This document shows, piece after piece, positions 7,583-14,606 of a stretch of DNA of 64,000 nucleotides (position 1 is the first letter of the stretch; the number at the start of each line of letters is the position of its first letter). This stretch comes from CAVQXR01 sp046330455 (GTDB lineage Bacteria; Actinomycetota; Thermoleophilia; Gaiellales; Gaiellaceae), in contig JAXLSU010000002.1 of the NCBI GenBank assembly GCA_046330455.1, positions 186,001-250,000 of the forward strand. The letters run 5' to 3'. A model generated the notes under the pieces. That model was not told the DNA's origin. It saw nothing but the letters and a program-made list of their open reading frames with translations, and ran no database searches. Position numbers and translations under genes: made by a program.

Positions 7583-8635
7583 ATGACCACCGCCGTTCCC
7601 GTCGCCCCGATGACGAGCCGCGAGCGGGTGCTCGCCGCCCTGCGGCGCGAGCCCGTCGACCGGACGCCGGTCGTCAACCCGACCTCCGTGGCGACCGTCG
7701 AGCTGATGGACCTGGCCGGGGCGCCGTTCCCGGCCGCCAACCGCGAGCCCGAGCTGATGGCACGCCTTGCGGCGACCGGCTACACGGAGCTCGGCTTCGA
7801 CACGATCATGCCCGTGTTCTCGATCATCCAGGAGTCCTCTGCGCTCGGCTGCCGGATTCAGTGGGAACAGAAGGACAACTGGCCGACCGTACGGATGAGC
7901 GAGCCGATCTACGAGACGCCGGCCGACATCCGGATCCCGGGCGACCTTCTCGACCACCCCGACATCAGGTGCGTGCTCGATGCGATCCGGATCCTCAGGA
8001 GCGAGTTCGGGGACGAGGTCGCGATCATCGGCAAGACGATGGGGCCGTGGTCGCTCGGCTATCACTGCTTCGGGGTCGAGCCGTTCCTGCTCATGTCGCT
8101 CGACGATCCCGACGCGACCCGGCTCTGCCTCGAGCGTCTCAAGGAGGCGACGATCGAGTTCGGGCTCGCCCAGATCGAGGCCGGCGCCGATGCGCTCACC
8201 CTTCCCGATCACGCGACCGGCGACCTCGTCTCCGGCGAGTACTACCGCCGCTACCTTCAGGAGCTCCACCACGAGTTCGCCGAGCTCCTCCCGGTGCCGC
8301 TCATCCTCCACATCTGCGGCCGGACCGTCGACCGGATGGACGCGATCGCCCAGACGGGCATGGCCGCGTTCCACTTCGACTCGAAGAACGAGGCGGCCGA
8401 GTCGATGGAGGTCGTCCGCGGTCGGATCAGTCTCGTCGGCAACGTCAACAACCCGGAGACGCTGTTCGCGAAGGGCCCCGAGGAGGTACGGGCCGAGGTG
8501 ATCGAGAACCTCGAGGCCGGTGTCCAGATGGTCGGTCCCGAGTGTGCGATCCCCCTTCAGGCCCCGATCGAGAACCTGCGGGCGATCCCGCAGACCGTCC
8601 TCGAGTGGCACGCATCCCATCCCGTGACGAGGTGA
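7583..8635 (+). CDS. Uroporphyrinogen-decarboxylase-family (MtaA/MtbA-type) corrinoid methyltransferase
   Basis: A 350-residue TIM-barrel methyltransferase of the UroD superfamily. Such proteins use a zinc-activated nucleophile to move methyl groups between a small molecule and a corrinoid protein. The zinc ligands are visible as LHICG (His243, Cys245) and GPECAIP (Cys321), the His-X-Cys...Cys pattern of MtaA/MtbA, which true UroD lacks. ATG 7583 has AGGAGGG eight bases upstream; MTSRERVLAAL nine codons later is an alternative start. The corrinoid protein begins two bases after its stop. It is probably the substrate-side methyltransferase of this set; the substrate is not evident. Confidence 0.82.
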   Translation: MTTAVPVAPMTSRERVLAALRREPVDRTPVVNPTSVATVELMDLAGAPFPAANREPELMARLAATGYTELGFDTIMPVFSIIQESSALGCRIQWEQKDNWPTVRMSEPIYETPADIRIPGDLLDHPDIRCVLDAIRILRSEFGDEVAIIGKTMGPWSLGYHCFGVEPFLLMSLDDPDATRLCLERLKEATIEFGLAQIEAGADALTLPDHATGDLVSGEYYRRYLQELHHEFAELLPVPLILHICGRTVDRMDAIAQTGMAAFHFDSKNEAAESMEVVRGRISLVGNVNNPETLFAKGPEEVRAEVIENLEAGVQMVGPECAIPLQAPIENLRAIPQTVLEWHASHPVTR

Positions 8636-8637
8636 CC

Positions 8638-9393
8638 ATGCCCGAGCTCGACGCGATCCAGAACGACTTCCTCCGCCAGGAGATCGAGGAGTTCGTCGAG
8701 CGCCCCGACGAGCGCGAGCGGCTGATCGGGCTGTTCTCGGCCGCGTCGCCGCAGATGCAGGCGATCTCGGCCGCGATCATCGAGGGTGAGAACTCGACCG
8801 TGGACGAGCTGACACGGGCCGCGCTCGACGCGGGCACCGATGCGCTCGAGGTGATGGACGACGGGTTGATCGCCGGCATGGCGCTCGTCGGGATCAAGTT
8901 CCGCGAGAACTTCATCTTCGTGCCGGAGGTGCTCGCCTGTGCCCGGGCGATGAAGGCCGGGATGGCGCACATCGAGCCGATCCTGTCCGCCTCGGGCATC
9001 GAGCCTGCCGGCACCGTCGTGATGGGCACCGTCAAGGGCGACCTGCACGACATCGGCAAGAACCTCTGCATCATGATGCTCCGCGGAGCGGGCTTCGAGG
9101 TCGTCGACCTCGGCGTCGACACCTCGCCCGACGATTTCATCGACGCCGTCGAGGAGCACGGCCCGCAACTGCTCGGCATGTCGGCGCTGCTGACGACGAC
9201 GATGCCGAACATGGGCAGGACGATCGAGGCGTTCATCGACGCGGGCCTGCGCGATGACGTGAAAATCATGGTCGGCGGCACCCCGGTGACGCAGGAGTTC
9301 GCCGACGACATGGGCGCCGACGGCTACGGCAAGGACGCGGTCGCCTGCGTGACTCTCGCCAAGTCGCTGCTCGCCGAGGTCGCGAGTGGCTGA
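8638..9393 (+). CDS. Corrinoid (B12-binding) methyl-carrier protein
   Basis: A 251-residue two-domain carrier. Residues 35-115 form the helical cap (Met-synthase B12-binding domain 1-like, with MALVGIKFRENFIFVPEVL and ARAMKAGM). Residues 122-250 form the Rossmann-like cobalamin domain with the lower-ligand motif DLHDIG at 135-140, His137 being the cobalt ligand, and SALLTTTMPNM and VGGTPV for the nucleotide tail. It shuttles a methyl group from the UroD-type methyltransferase to the pterin methyltransferase at 11301. It starts at ATG 8638 and its stop lies inside the start of the next small gene. Confidence 0.93.
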   Translation: MPELDAIQNDFLRQEIEEFVERPDERERLIGLFSAASPQMQAISAAIIEGENSTVDELTRAALDAGTDALEVMDDGLIAGMALVGIKFRENFIFVPEVLACARAMKAGMAHIEPILSASGIEPAGTVVMGTVKGDLHDIGKNLCIMMLRGAGFEVVDLGVDTSPDDFIDAVEEHGPQLLGMSALLTTTMPNMGRTIEAFIDAGLRDDVKIMVGGTPVTQEFADDMGADGYGKDAVACVTLAKSLLAEVASG

Positions 9394-9652
9394 TCGCGCG
9401 GGTGCTCCGATCGACCCCGCCGAGTTTCAGACCCGGTTCGACCGGATCGGCGAGCTCTTCGCGTCGATGATGGAGACGGTCGAGGAGCTCTCGACGCGAC
9501 GCTGCCCGTACCGCGATCGCCTCGACCGTTGCACCGCGAAGTTCGGGTGCCGCAACCAGCGCCGGCCCGAGAGCCCCGGTGAGCTCCGGCTCTGCGGCGG
9601 TGACGAGGCGCTCGACTACCGAAGCGCCTGGGAGACGGAACGGGCCGGATGA
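9386..9652 (+). CDS. Small Cys-rich protein between corrinoid carrier and activator
   Basis: An 88-residue protein with four cysteines (40, 49, 55, 70) in the pattern C-x8-C-x5-C-x14-C, and an amphipathic N-terminal helix (RFDRIGELFASMMETVEEL). I do not recognise a named family; it could bind a metal or an Fe-S cluster. GTG 9386 overlaps the carrier gene by eight bases and the stop overlaps the next ATG (ATGA), so it is translated as part of the operon. Its last residues (ERAG) and stop codon are encoded by a REP-like palindrome at 9642-9662, so the original C-terminus may have been replaced. Confidence 0.6.
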   Translation: MADRAGAPIDPAEFQTRFDRIGELFASMMETVEELSTRRCPYRDRLDRCTAKFGCRNQRRPESPGELRLCGGDEALDYRSAWETERAG

Positions 9653-9662
9653 GATCCGGCCC
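9642..9662. repeat. REP-like palindrome at a gene junction inside an operon
   Basis: Arms GGGCCGGAT and ATCCGGCCC flank GAG, matching the dispersed palindrome of this window but without the CTAC tail. It contains the stop codon of the Cys-rich gene and the ATGA overlap used as the first possible start of the activator gene. Confidence 0.7.
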
Positions 9663-11304
9663 GGACTGTCACCCGCCGGGCCCGATGAGCTCCGCGCCCG
9701 AAGCCTCTCGAACGCTGTTCGACGAGGCGGACGACCTCGCGATCCAGGTCCCGACCTCCTGCCGCCGTTCCGGCCGTTGCCACGAGTGCGTCGTCGAGAT
9801 CCTCGAGGGCGCCAAGCACCTGGGCCCGCGGACGCCCGCGGAGCGCTTCCTCGCGGAGCCGTACCGGCTCGCCTGCCAGGCGGTCGTGACCGGTTCCCCG
9901 GCTCCCGTCCGCTTCTCCGTGCTGCGGCGCCGGCTCCGGATCCTCGTTCCCGGGCCGGAGGAGCGGGCACGCTCGCTCGATCCCGTGGTCAACGTCGTCG
10001 ACGGCGTCGTCCACTACGGGGACGTGCCGCTCGAGCCGCTCCGCGGCGGCGTCTACGGGATCGCCCTCGATCTCGGAACGACGACGATCGTGCTCGAGCT
10101 CGTCGACCTCACGGACGGCCGGATCGTCGAGGTCGTCGCGATCGAGAATCCGCAGCGCTTCGGCGGCAGCGACGTGATGAGCCGGATCAGCTACGACACC
10201 GGGCCTGGCCACGGTGAGCTGCGCCAGGCGGTCCGGCGTGCCGTCAACCGGGAGCTCCGGGAGGCCTACGCACGCCACGGCGTCGACCGGCGCGAGGTGT
10301 ACGAGCTCGTCGTCGTCGGGAACTCGACGATGCGCGACCTCTTCTTCGGCCTCGATGTCGCCTCGATAGGCCAGATGCCGTACAAGTCGCTCACCGAGCT
10401 AGACCTCCTTGCCGGGAGGCGGACGACGACCGCGCTGACGGCACGCCCCTTCGAGGTCGGCGTGCACATGAACCCGCGTGGGCGCGTCTTCGGCGGACCG
10501 CTCATCGCGAGCCATGTCGGCGCGGACGTCGCGGCGGACCTGGTTGCGCTCGGCATCGAGAACGGCTCCGACGAGGTCGTCATGCTCGTCGACGTCGGGA
10601 CGAACACCGAGGTGGTCGTCAGGGCCGGCGCCCGGGTCGTCGCGGCCAGCTGCCCGGCCGGGCCTGCATTCGAGGGTGGCCTCGTCACGTACGGGATGCA
10701 GGCCTCCGACGGTGCGATCGAGTCGTTCACGATCCGGGAGGACGGCACCTTCGCGTACGAGACGATCGGCGGGACGCCGCCTGTCGGGATCTGCGGCTCG
10801 GGGCTGATCGACCTGCTCGCCGAGCTACGCCGCGCGGGCCGCATGTCGCCCAGGGGGCCGTTCTCTGACCGCTCGTACGAGCTGACGGTCGTCCCCGAGG
10901 CCGGCATTACGTTCTCTCGCGCGGACGCCTCTGCGCTGGCACAGGCGAAGGCGGCCAACACCGTCGGGCAGTGGGCGCTGCTCCGGAGCCTCGGGATCGC
11001 CCCCGGAGACGTCGACCGCCTGTACCTGGCAGGCGGGTTCGCGAGCTACGTCGACGTGCGCAATGCGATCGAGATCGGCTTCCTCGCTCCGGTACGGCCC
11101 GAACGGATCGTCACGGCGGGAAACGCCGCACTCAAGGGAGCGCGCGAGCTGCTGCTGTCCAGGTCGGCCCGCGAGCGCCTCGAGTCGTTCGTGCGCCGGA
11201 TCGAGCACGTCGAGCTCGAGCAGGTCCCGGACTTCTTCGAGCTGTTCGTCGAGGGATGCCAGCTCATCCCGATTCCACCAGATCTCGGCAAGGAGGCAGC
11301 ATGA
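9649..11304 (+). CDS. ASKHA-domain corrinoid activation protein (RamA/DUF4445 family) with 2Fe-2S domain
   Basis: A protein of up to 551 residues that reductively reactivates oxidised corrinoid carriers using ATP. The N-terminus is a plant-type 2Fe-2S domain (Cys38, 44, 47 in PTSCRRSGRCHEC and Cys76 in YRLACQ). From about residue 137 the ASKHA ATPase fold starts (YGIALDLGTTTIVLELVDL), with VVGNSTMRDLFFG, MLVDVGTNTEVV and GICGSGLIDLLAEL motifs and a C-terminal RLYLAGGFASY. The first ATG (9649) lies in a REP palindrome, and the ferredoxin domain looks short at its N-terminus; ATG 9685 in frame is an alternative start. It presumably services the carrier encoded at 8638. Confidence 0.88.
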   Translation: MRSGPDCHPPGPMSSAPEASRTLFDEADDLAIQVPTSCRRSGRCHECVVEILEGAKHLGPRTPAERFLAEPYRLACQAVVTGSPAPVRFSVLRRRLRILVPGPEERARSLDPVVNVVDGVVHYGDVPLEPLRGGVYGIALDLGTTTIVLELVDLTDGRIVEVVAIENPQRFGGSDVMSRISYDTGPGHGELRQAVRRAVNRELREAYARHGVDRREVYELVVVGNSTMRDLFFGLDVASIGQMPYKSLTELDLLAGRRTTTALTARPFEVGVHMNPRGRVFGGPLIASHVGADVAADLVALGIENGSDEVVMLVDVGTNTEVVVRAGARVVAASCPAGPAFEGGLVTYGMQASDGAIESFTIREDGTFAYETIGGTPPVGICGSGLIDLLAELRRAGRMSPRGPFSDRSYELTVVPEAGITFSRADASALAQAKAANTVGQWALLRSLGIAPGDVDRLYLAGGFASYVDVRNAIEIGFLAPVRPERIVTAGNAALKGARELLLSRSARERLESFVRRIEHVELEQVPDFFELFVEGCQLIPIPPDLGKEAA

Positions 11305-12332
11305 CGGAGATCGACGGGCGCGAGTTCGTCGTGATCGGCGAGAACGTCCACGCGACGCGGGTCCTGCTCGCAAAGGGCTCGTCGGTCGGGGTCGACCCGG
11401 CCGGCCGCCAGGCGATCGTGTTCGCCGATGCCGACGGGAGAACCCGGCACCTGCCGATCCCCGAGCCCGAGAAGGAGCTCCAGGCCTACCTCGAGGGACG
11501 AATCAAGCACGTCCGGATCGCCGTCCAGGTCGCCATGGCCGAGGGTGCGGATGCGGAGGTCGCGCTCGTGTACCTCCGTACGATCGTGCAGCGCCAGATC
11601 GACGCGGGGGCGCACTTCCTCGACGTGAACGTCGACGAGATCTCGCCGCGCCCCGCCGAGGCGATCGCGGCGATGCGCTGGCTCGCCGCAACGGTTGCCG
11701 GCTGGACGGCGCTTCCGCTCGGAATCGACTCGTCGAACCTCGACATCATCCGGGCAGGGTTCGACGCCGTCGCCGGGCTCGGGCCGGCACCCCTGCTCAA
11801 CTCCGCCTCGCTCGAGCGGATCGAGGCGCTCGACCTCGCCGCGGCCGCAGGAGGGCCCGTCATCGTCACATCGGCCGGCGAGACGGGGATGCCCCGGAAC
11901 GCACAGGAGCGCGCGGACAACGCGAGCCGGATGGTCGAGTCGGCGCTCGCGAAGGGAATCGCAATCGGCGACGTCTACATCGACCCGCTCGTGTTCCCGA
12001 TCTCGGTCGATCCCACCTACGGCAACGACTGCCTCGATGCCTTCCGGATGCTGCGCACGCGCTTCGGGCCCGAGATCCGGCTCACCGGCGGGCTCAGCAA
12101 CGTCAGCTTCGGGCTACCCCACCGGAAGCTCCTGAACGACGCGTTCATCGTGCTCGCCGTCGAGGCGGGCGCCGACAGCGGCATCGTCGACCCGGTCTCG
12201 AGCAGCCCTGCGAGCGTGTTCGCGCGCGATCGCGAGTCGCTGCCCTTCCGGCTCGCCGTGGACGTGCTCACGGGCGTCGACGCCGGCTGCAAGGCCTACC
12301 TCAAGGCGTTCCGGGCAGGCGAGCTCGGCTGA
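11301..12332 (+). CDS. Pterin-binding (DHPS-like) methyltetrahydrofolate:corrinoid methyltransferase
   Basis: A 343-residue TIM-barrel of the pterin-binding family, related to AcsE/MeTr and the folate domain of MetH. It moves the methyl group between a corrinoid protein and tetrahydrofolate. Visible motifs are FVVIGENVHATR at the N-terminus, DAGAHFLDVNVDE, LPLGIDSSN, LLNSASLE, DVYIDPLVFP and LTGGLSNVSFGLPHRK, the last being the classical N-SFG signature. ATG 11301 overlaps the activator stop (ATGA) after AAGGAGG. It is the last gene of the cluster and completes a four-part demethylation route ending on folate. Confidence 0.88.
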   Translation: MTEIDGREFVVIGENVHATRVLLAKGSSVGVDPAGRQAIVFADADGRTRHLPIPEPEKELQAYLEGRIKHVRIAVQVAMAEGADAEVALVYLRTIVQRQIDAGAHFLDVNVDEISPRPAEAIAAMRWLAATVAGWTALPLGIDSSNLDIIRAGFDAVAGLGPAPLLNSASLERIEALDLAAAAGGPVIVTSAGETGMPRNAQERADNASRMVESALAKGIAIGDVYIDPLVFPISVDPTYGNDCLDAFRMLRTRFGPEIRLTGGLSNVSFGLPHRKLLNDAFIVLAVEAGADSGIVDPVSSSPASVFARDRESLPFRLAVDVLTGVDAGCKAYLKAFRAGELG

Positions 12333-12381
12333 TTGAGGTCCCGCCCTCCAGGGAGGCAGGCACCGCGCCGGCCGGTCAGCC

Positions 12382-12406
12382 GTAGGGGCCGGATCTCATC
12401 CGGCCC
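12382..12406 (+). repeat. REP-like palindrome
   Basis: GTAGGGGC lead followed by CCGGAT/ATCCGG arms around CTC. It lies between the convergent ends of the corrinoid cluster and the small membrane protein gene and could act as a bidirectional hairpin. Confidence 0.75.
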
Positions 12407-12436
12407 TCCGGGATTCCCGCCCGGCGGCTCGATCGT

Positions 12437-12682
12437 CTACGCGTTCGCCTTGCCGCGCCGGCTGAAGACGAGACCGCCGAGGGCGAAGCCGAGACCGAAC
12501 GTGCCGAGGACGAACCCGCCGATCGCGAAGGACTTGCGCCAGGTGGAGAGGCGCTGCCAGCGCGAGAGCGCCTCCGTCTCCTCGGGCGAGAGCGACTCAC
12601 CGCGGCGACGCTTCGCTCCGGCCGCGCCGGCACGAAGACCCAGGTACATGTCGTCGAAGATCTCGGCGGACTCGTCGGTCAT
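12437..12682 (-). CDS. Small single-pass membrane protein, unknown function
   Basis: An 81-residue protein: an acidic N-terminus (MTDESAEIFDDMYLGLRAG), a basic linker (KRRRGESLSPEE), a helix ending WRKSF, then one membrane span (about residues 53-72, IGGFVLGTFGLGFALGGLVF) and a short basic tail. Topology is probably cytoplasmic N-terminus. It starts at ATG 12682. I recognise no family. It lies 38 bases from the end of the GH3 gene, which is upstream on the same strand. Confidence 0.6.
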   Translation of the reverse strand: MTDESAEIFDDMYLGLRAGAAGAKRRRGESLSPEETEALSRWQRLSTWRKSFAIGGFVLGTFGLGFALGGLVFSRRGKANA

Positions 12683-12720
12683 GGTCTTCTCACTCTACAT
12701 GCCGCCTCCGCTGCCGACAC

Positions 12721-13611
12721 TCAGCGGCGATAGACAGCTTGGAGGCGGAGCACCCGGGCGACGTGCGGGTCGAGGAGCCCCCGCCGGGCGAGCGGGACGA
12801 GGGCGTCGATCGCACGGGCGGCGCTCGTGGCGCTCGAGAAGAGCACGAGATCCGCGCCGGCGAGCACCGCGCGCCGCGCCCACTCGGCTGCTCTCGCGTG
12901 ACCGAGCACGCCGAGCTCGTCCGTGATCGCGACGCCGGTGAAGCCCTGCTCGCGCAGAAGTCGATACGCCTCCGGCTCGATCGACGCAGGGGCCCGGCCG
13001 AAGCGCGGATAGATCGCGTGCGAGACCATCACGCACGGCACACCGGCCTCGATCGCGGCCCGGAATCCCGCCAGCTCGCTCGCCCGGACGATGCCGCGAA
13101 CGGGGCGCCGGCTGTCCGTCGACTCGGACGTCGAGCCGAGGCCCGGGAAGTGCTTGGCGCAGGCGGCGACCCCGGCCGAGGCGAGCCCCCGGGCGAACGC
13201 GACCCCGTACGAGGCGCGCCGGAAGTGCCGGGAGCCGAGGGGGCCGTCCGGGCTGTCCAGCACCGGGGCGAGATCGACGCCCACGCCCAGCTTCCGCAGC
13301 CCGAGCCCTGTGGCACGCCCGGCCGTCTTCGCGGACGCCGCGCTCGTGTAGGAGGCGGCCGGGCTGGCCGGGGGCAGGCCCGGGTAGGCCCGCACGCCTC
13401 CTCCCTCCTGATCGACGAGCACGAGCGCCCGGCGAGGCCGTTCGTCGTCTGTCTCCCAGCGGTGCAGGAACACGTTCGTGACGCCGCGGGGTACGGGCGG
13501 CGAGGAGACGACGAGCAGCGCCGCCTTCTCCCGGGGCGTCAGCGACCGGGCGTCGGTCCCGAGCCCGAGGGCGCCGGCGAGCGCCGCGACGAACGCCGCG
13601 AGCACAGCCAT
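12721..13611 (-). CDS. Glycoside hydrolase family 3 protein (beta-N-acetylhexosaminidase-like)
   Basis: A 296-residue GH3 catalytic domain. ALVLVDQEGGGVRAYPG is the substrate-binding opening. The KHFPGLG signature (about residue 155) carries the Lys-His pair, and VMVSHAIYP precedes FTGVAITDELGV, whose Asp is the expected nucleophile. The N-terminus is a hydrophobic Ala/Leu segment that may be a signal anchor for export. NagZ-like members release N-acetylglucosamine from peptidoglycan fragments. The start is ATG 13611 with TAGGCT six bases upstream and no Shine-Dalgarno, suggesting a leaderless mRNA. It is divergent from the metallophosphoesterase. Confidence 0.83.
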   Translation of the reverse strand: MAVLAAFVAALAGALGLGTDARSLTPREKAALLVVSSPPVPRGVTNVFLHRWETDDERPRRALVLVDQEGGGVRAYPGLPPASPAASYTSAASAKTAGRATGLGLRKLGVGVDLAPVLDSPDGPLGSRHFRRASYGVAFARGLASAGVAACAKHFPGLGSTSESTDSRRPVRGIVRASELAGFRAAIEAGVPCVMVSHAIYPRFGRAPASIEPEAYRLLREQGFTGVAITDELGVLGHARAAEWARRAVLAGADLVLFSSATSAARAIDALVPLARRGLLDPHVARVLRLQAVYRR

Positions 13612-13617
13612 CGAGCA

Positions 13618-13651
13618 AGCCTAGCCGTCCCCGGTACCAGGCACCTAGGCT
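13618..13651. promoter_or_regulatory. Divergent pair of -10 boxes for leaderless transcripts
   Basis: TAGGCT on the minus strand (13618-13623) ends six bases before ATG 13611. TAGGCT on the plus strand (13646-13651) ends seven bases before GTG 13659. Neither gene has a Shine-Dalgarno sequence. Confidence 0.5.
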
Positions 13652-13658
13652 ACGTCGC

Positions 13659-14459
13659 GTGACCGGGCGGCTGCTCCACCTCTCCGATCTCCACGTCGGC
13701 GCGAATGACGGCGACCGTGGTGAGATCGAGGATGCCGTCCGGCTGCTCTCGACCGAGCTCGACCCCGAGCTCGTGCTCTGCAGCGGTGATCTCAGCCATC
13801 GCAACCGTCGAGAGCAGCACGAGCGCGCGGCCGCTTTCCTGCGCTCGCTCGGGCGCCCGCTGCTCGTCGTCCCCGGCAATCACGACCTGCCGGCGCTTCC
13901 GCCTGCGCGCTTCGCGACCCCGTTCGTCGCGTTTCACCGGGTCTGGCCCGAGCCCGAGCCCGGGTACCTCTCGGGCTCGCTCGCGGTCGTCGCTCTCAAC
14001 TCCGTCCGGCCGCTGCGCTACCAGCGAGGCGCGCTCGAGGTCGACCAGCTCGAGCATGCGGCGAGCGTGCTGGAGGCCGCTCCGGCCGGGGCGCTCCGGG
14101 TGGTCGCGCTCCACCACCATCTCACCGCGGCGCCGTGGCGCACGGGCAAGCGCTCGATCCCGCGACGGGCGAAGGTGCTCTCGGCGCTGGCCGCAGCGGG
14201 TGCCGAGCTCGTCGTCTCCGGGCACATCCACCAGGCCTCGGTGGTCGCATCCGCCGAGTTCCTCGGTACCGGGCAGGCGGGCTCGGGCGTCGTGCTCGCG
14301 ACCGCTCCCGGACTCGGCCGGCCCCGCCCGGGACGGCATGCAGAGGCGTGCGGGCTGAACGTCTACGAGGCCCGCGGGGGCACGCTGCGCGTGCGAACGT
14401 ACTCCTGGTCGGGGCACGGATTCATCCCGGTCGCCGACCGCCGGCTCTCCCGCGGCTGA
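13659..14459 (+). CDS. Calcineurin-like metallophosphoesterase
   Basis: A 266-residue binuclear metal phosphoesterase with all family motifs in order: LLHLSDLHVG (Asp and His ligands), LVLCSGDLSHR, VVPGNHDLP, VVALHHHL and VVSGHIHQ. The final segment is a beta-rich C-terminus. It is soluble and has no signal peptide. Substrates in this family include cyclic nucleotides, nucleic acids and phospholipid headgroups, and the sequence does not decide between them. The start is GTG 13659, set by the -10 box just upstream. It is convergent with uvrB across a pair of REP-like palindromes. Confidence 0.87.
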   Translation: MTGRLLHLSDLHVGANDGDRGEIEDAVRLLSTELDPELVLCSGDLSHRNRREQHERAAAFLRSLGRPLLVVPGNHDLPALPPARFATPFVAFHRVWPEPEPGYLSGSLAVVALNSVRPLRYQRGALEVDQLEHAASVLEAAPAGALRVVALHHHLTAAPWRTGKRSIPRRAKVLSALAAAGAELVVSGHIHQASVVASAEFLGTGQAGSGVVLATAPGLGRPRPGRHAEACGLNVYEARGGTLRVRTYSWSGHGFIPVADRRLSRG

Positions 14460-14537
14460 CGGCCCGGCTCGGCCGGGCCGGACCCGCGCAGGAGCGGCCC
14501 GGAGGGCCGCGGTCACGACCCACGGCTGACGGCCCGA

Positions 14538-14594
14538 GGGCCGGATGACCGGCCCCTACAAACTGGAGCCGTAGGGGCGGGATCTCAGCCCGCC
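14538..14594. repeat. Inverted pair of REP-like palindromes
   Basis: One copy in reverse orientation (14538-14559, ending CCCCTAC) and one forward (14571-14594, beginning GTAGGGGC) are separated by 11 bases. They sit between the convergent metallophosphoesterase and uvrB genes, the usual place for a paired REP cluster. Confidence 0.75.
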
Positions 14595-14606
14595 AGGCAG
14601 CCCCGG

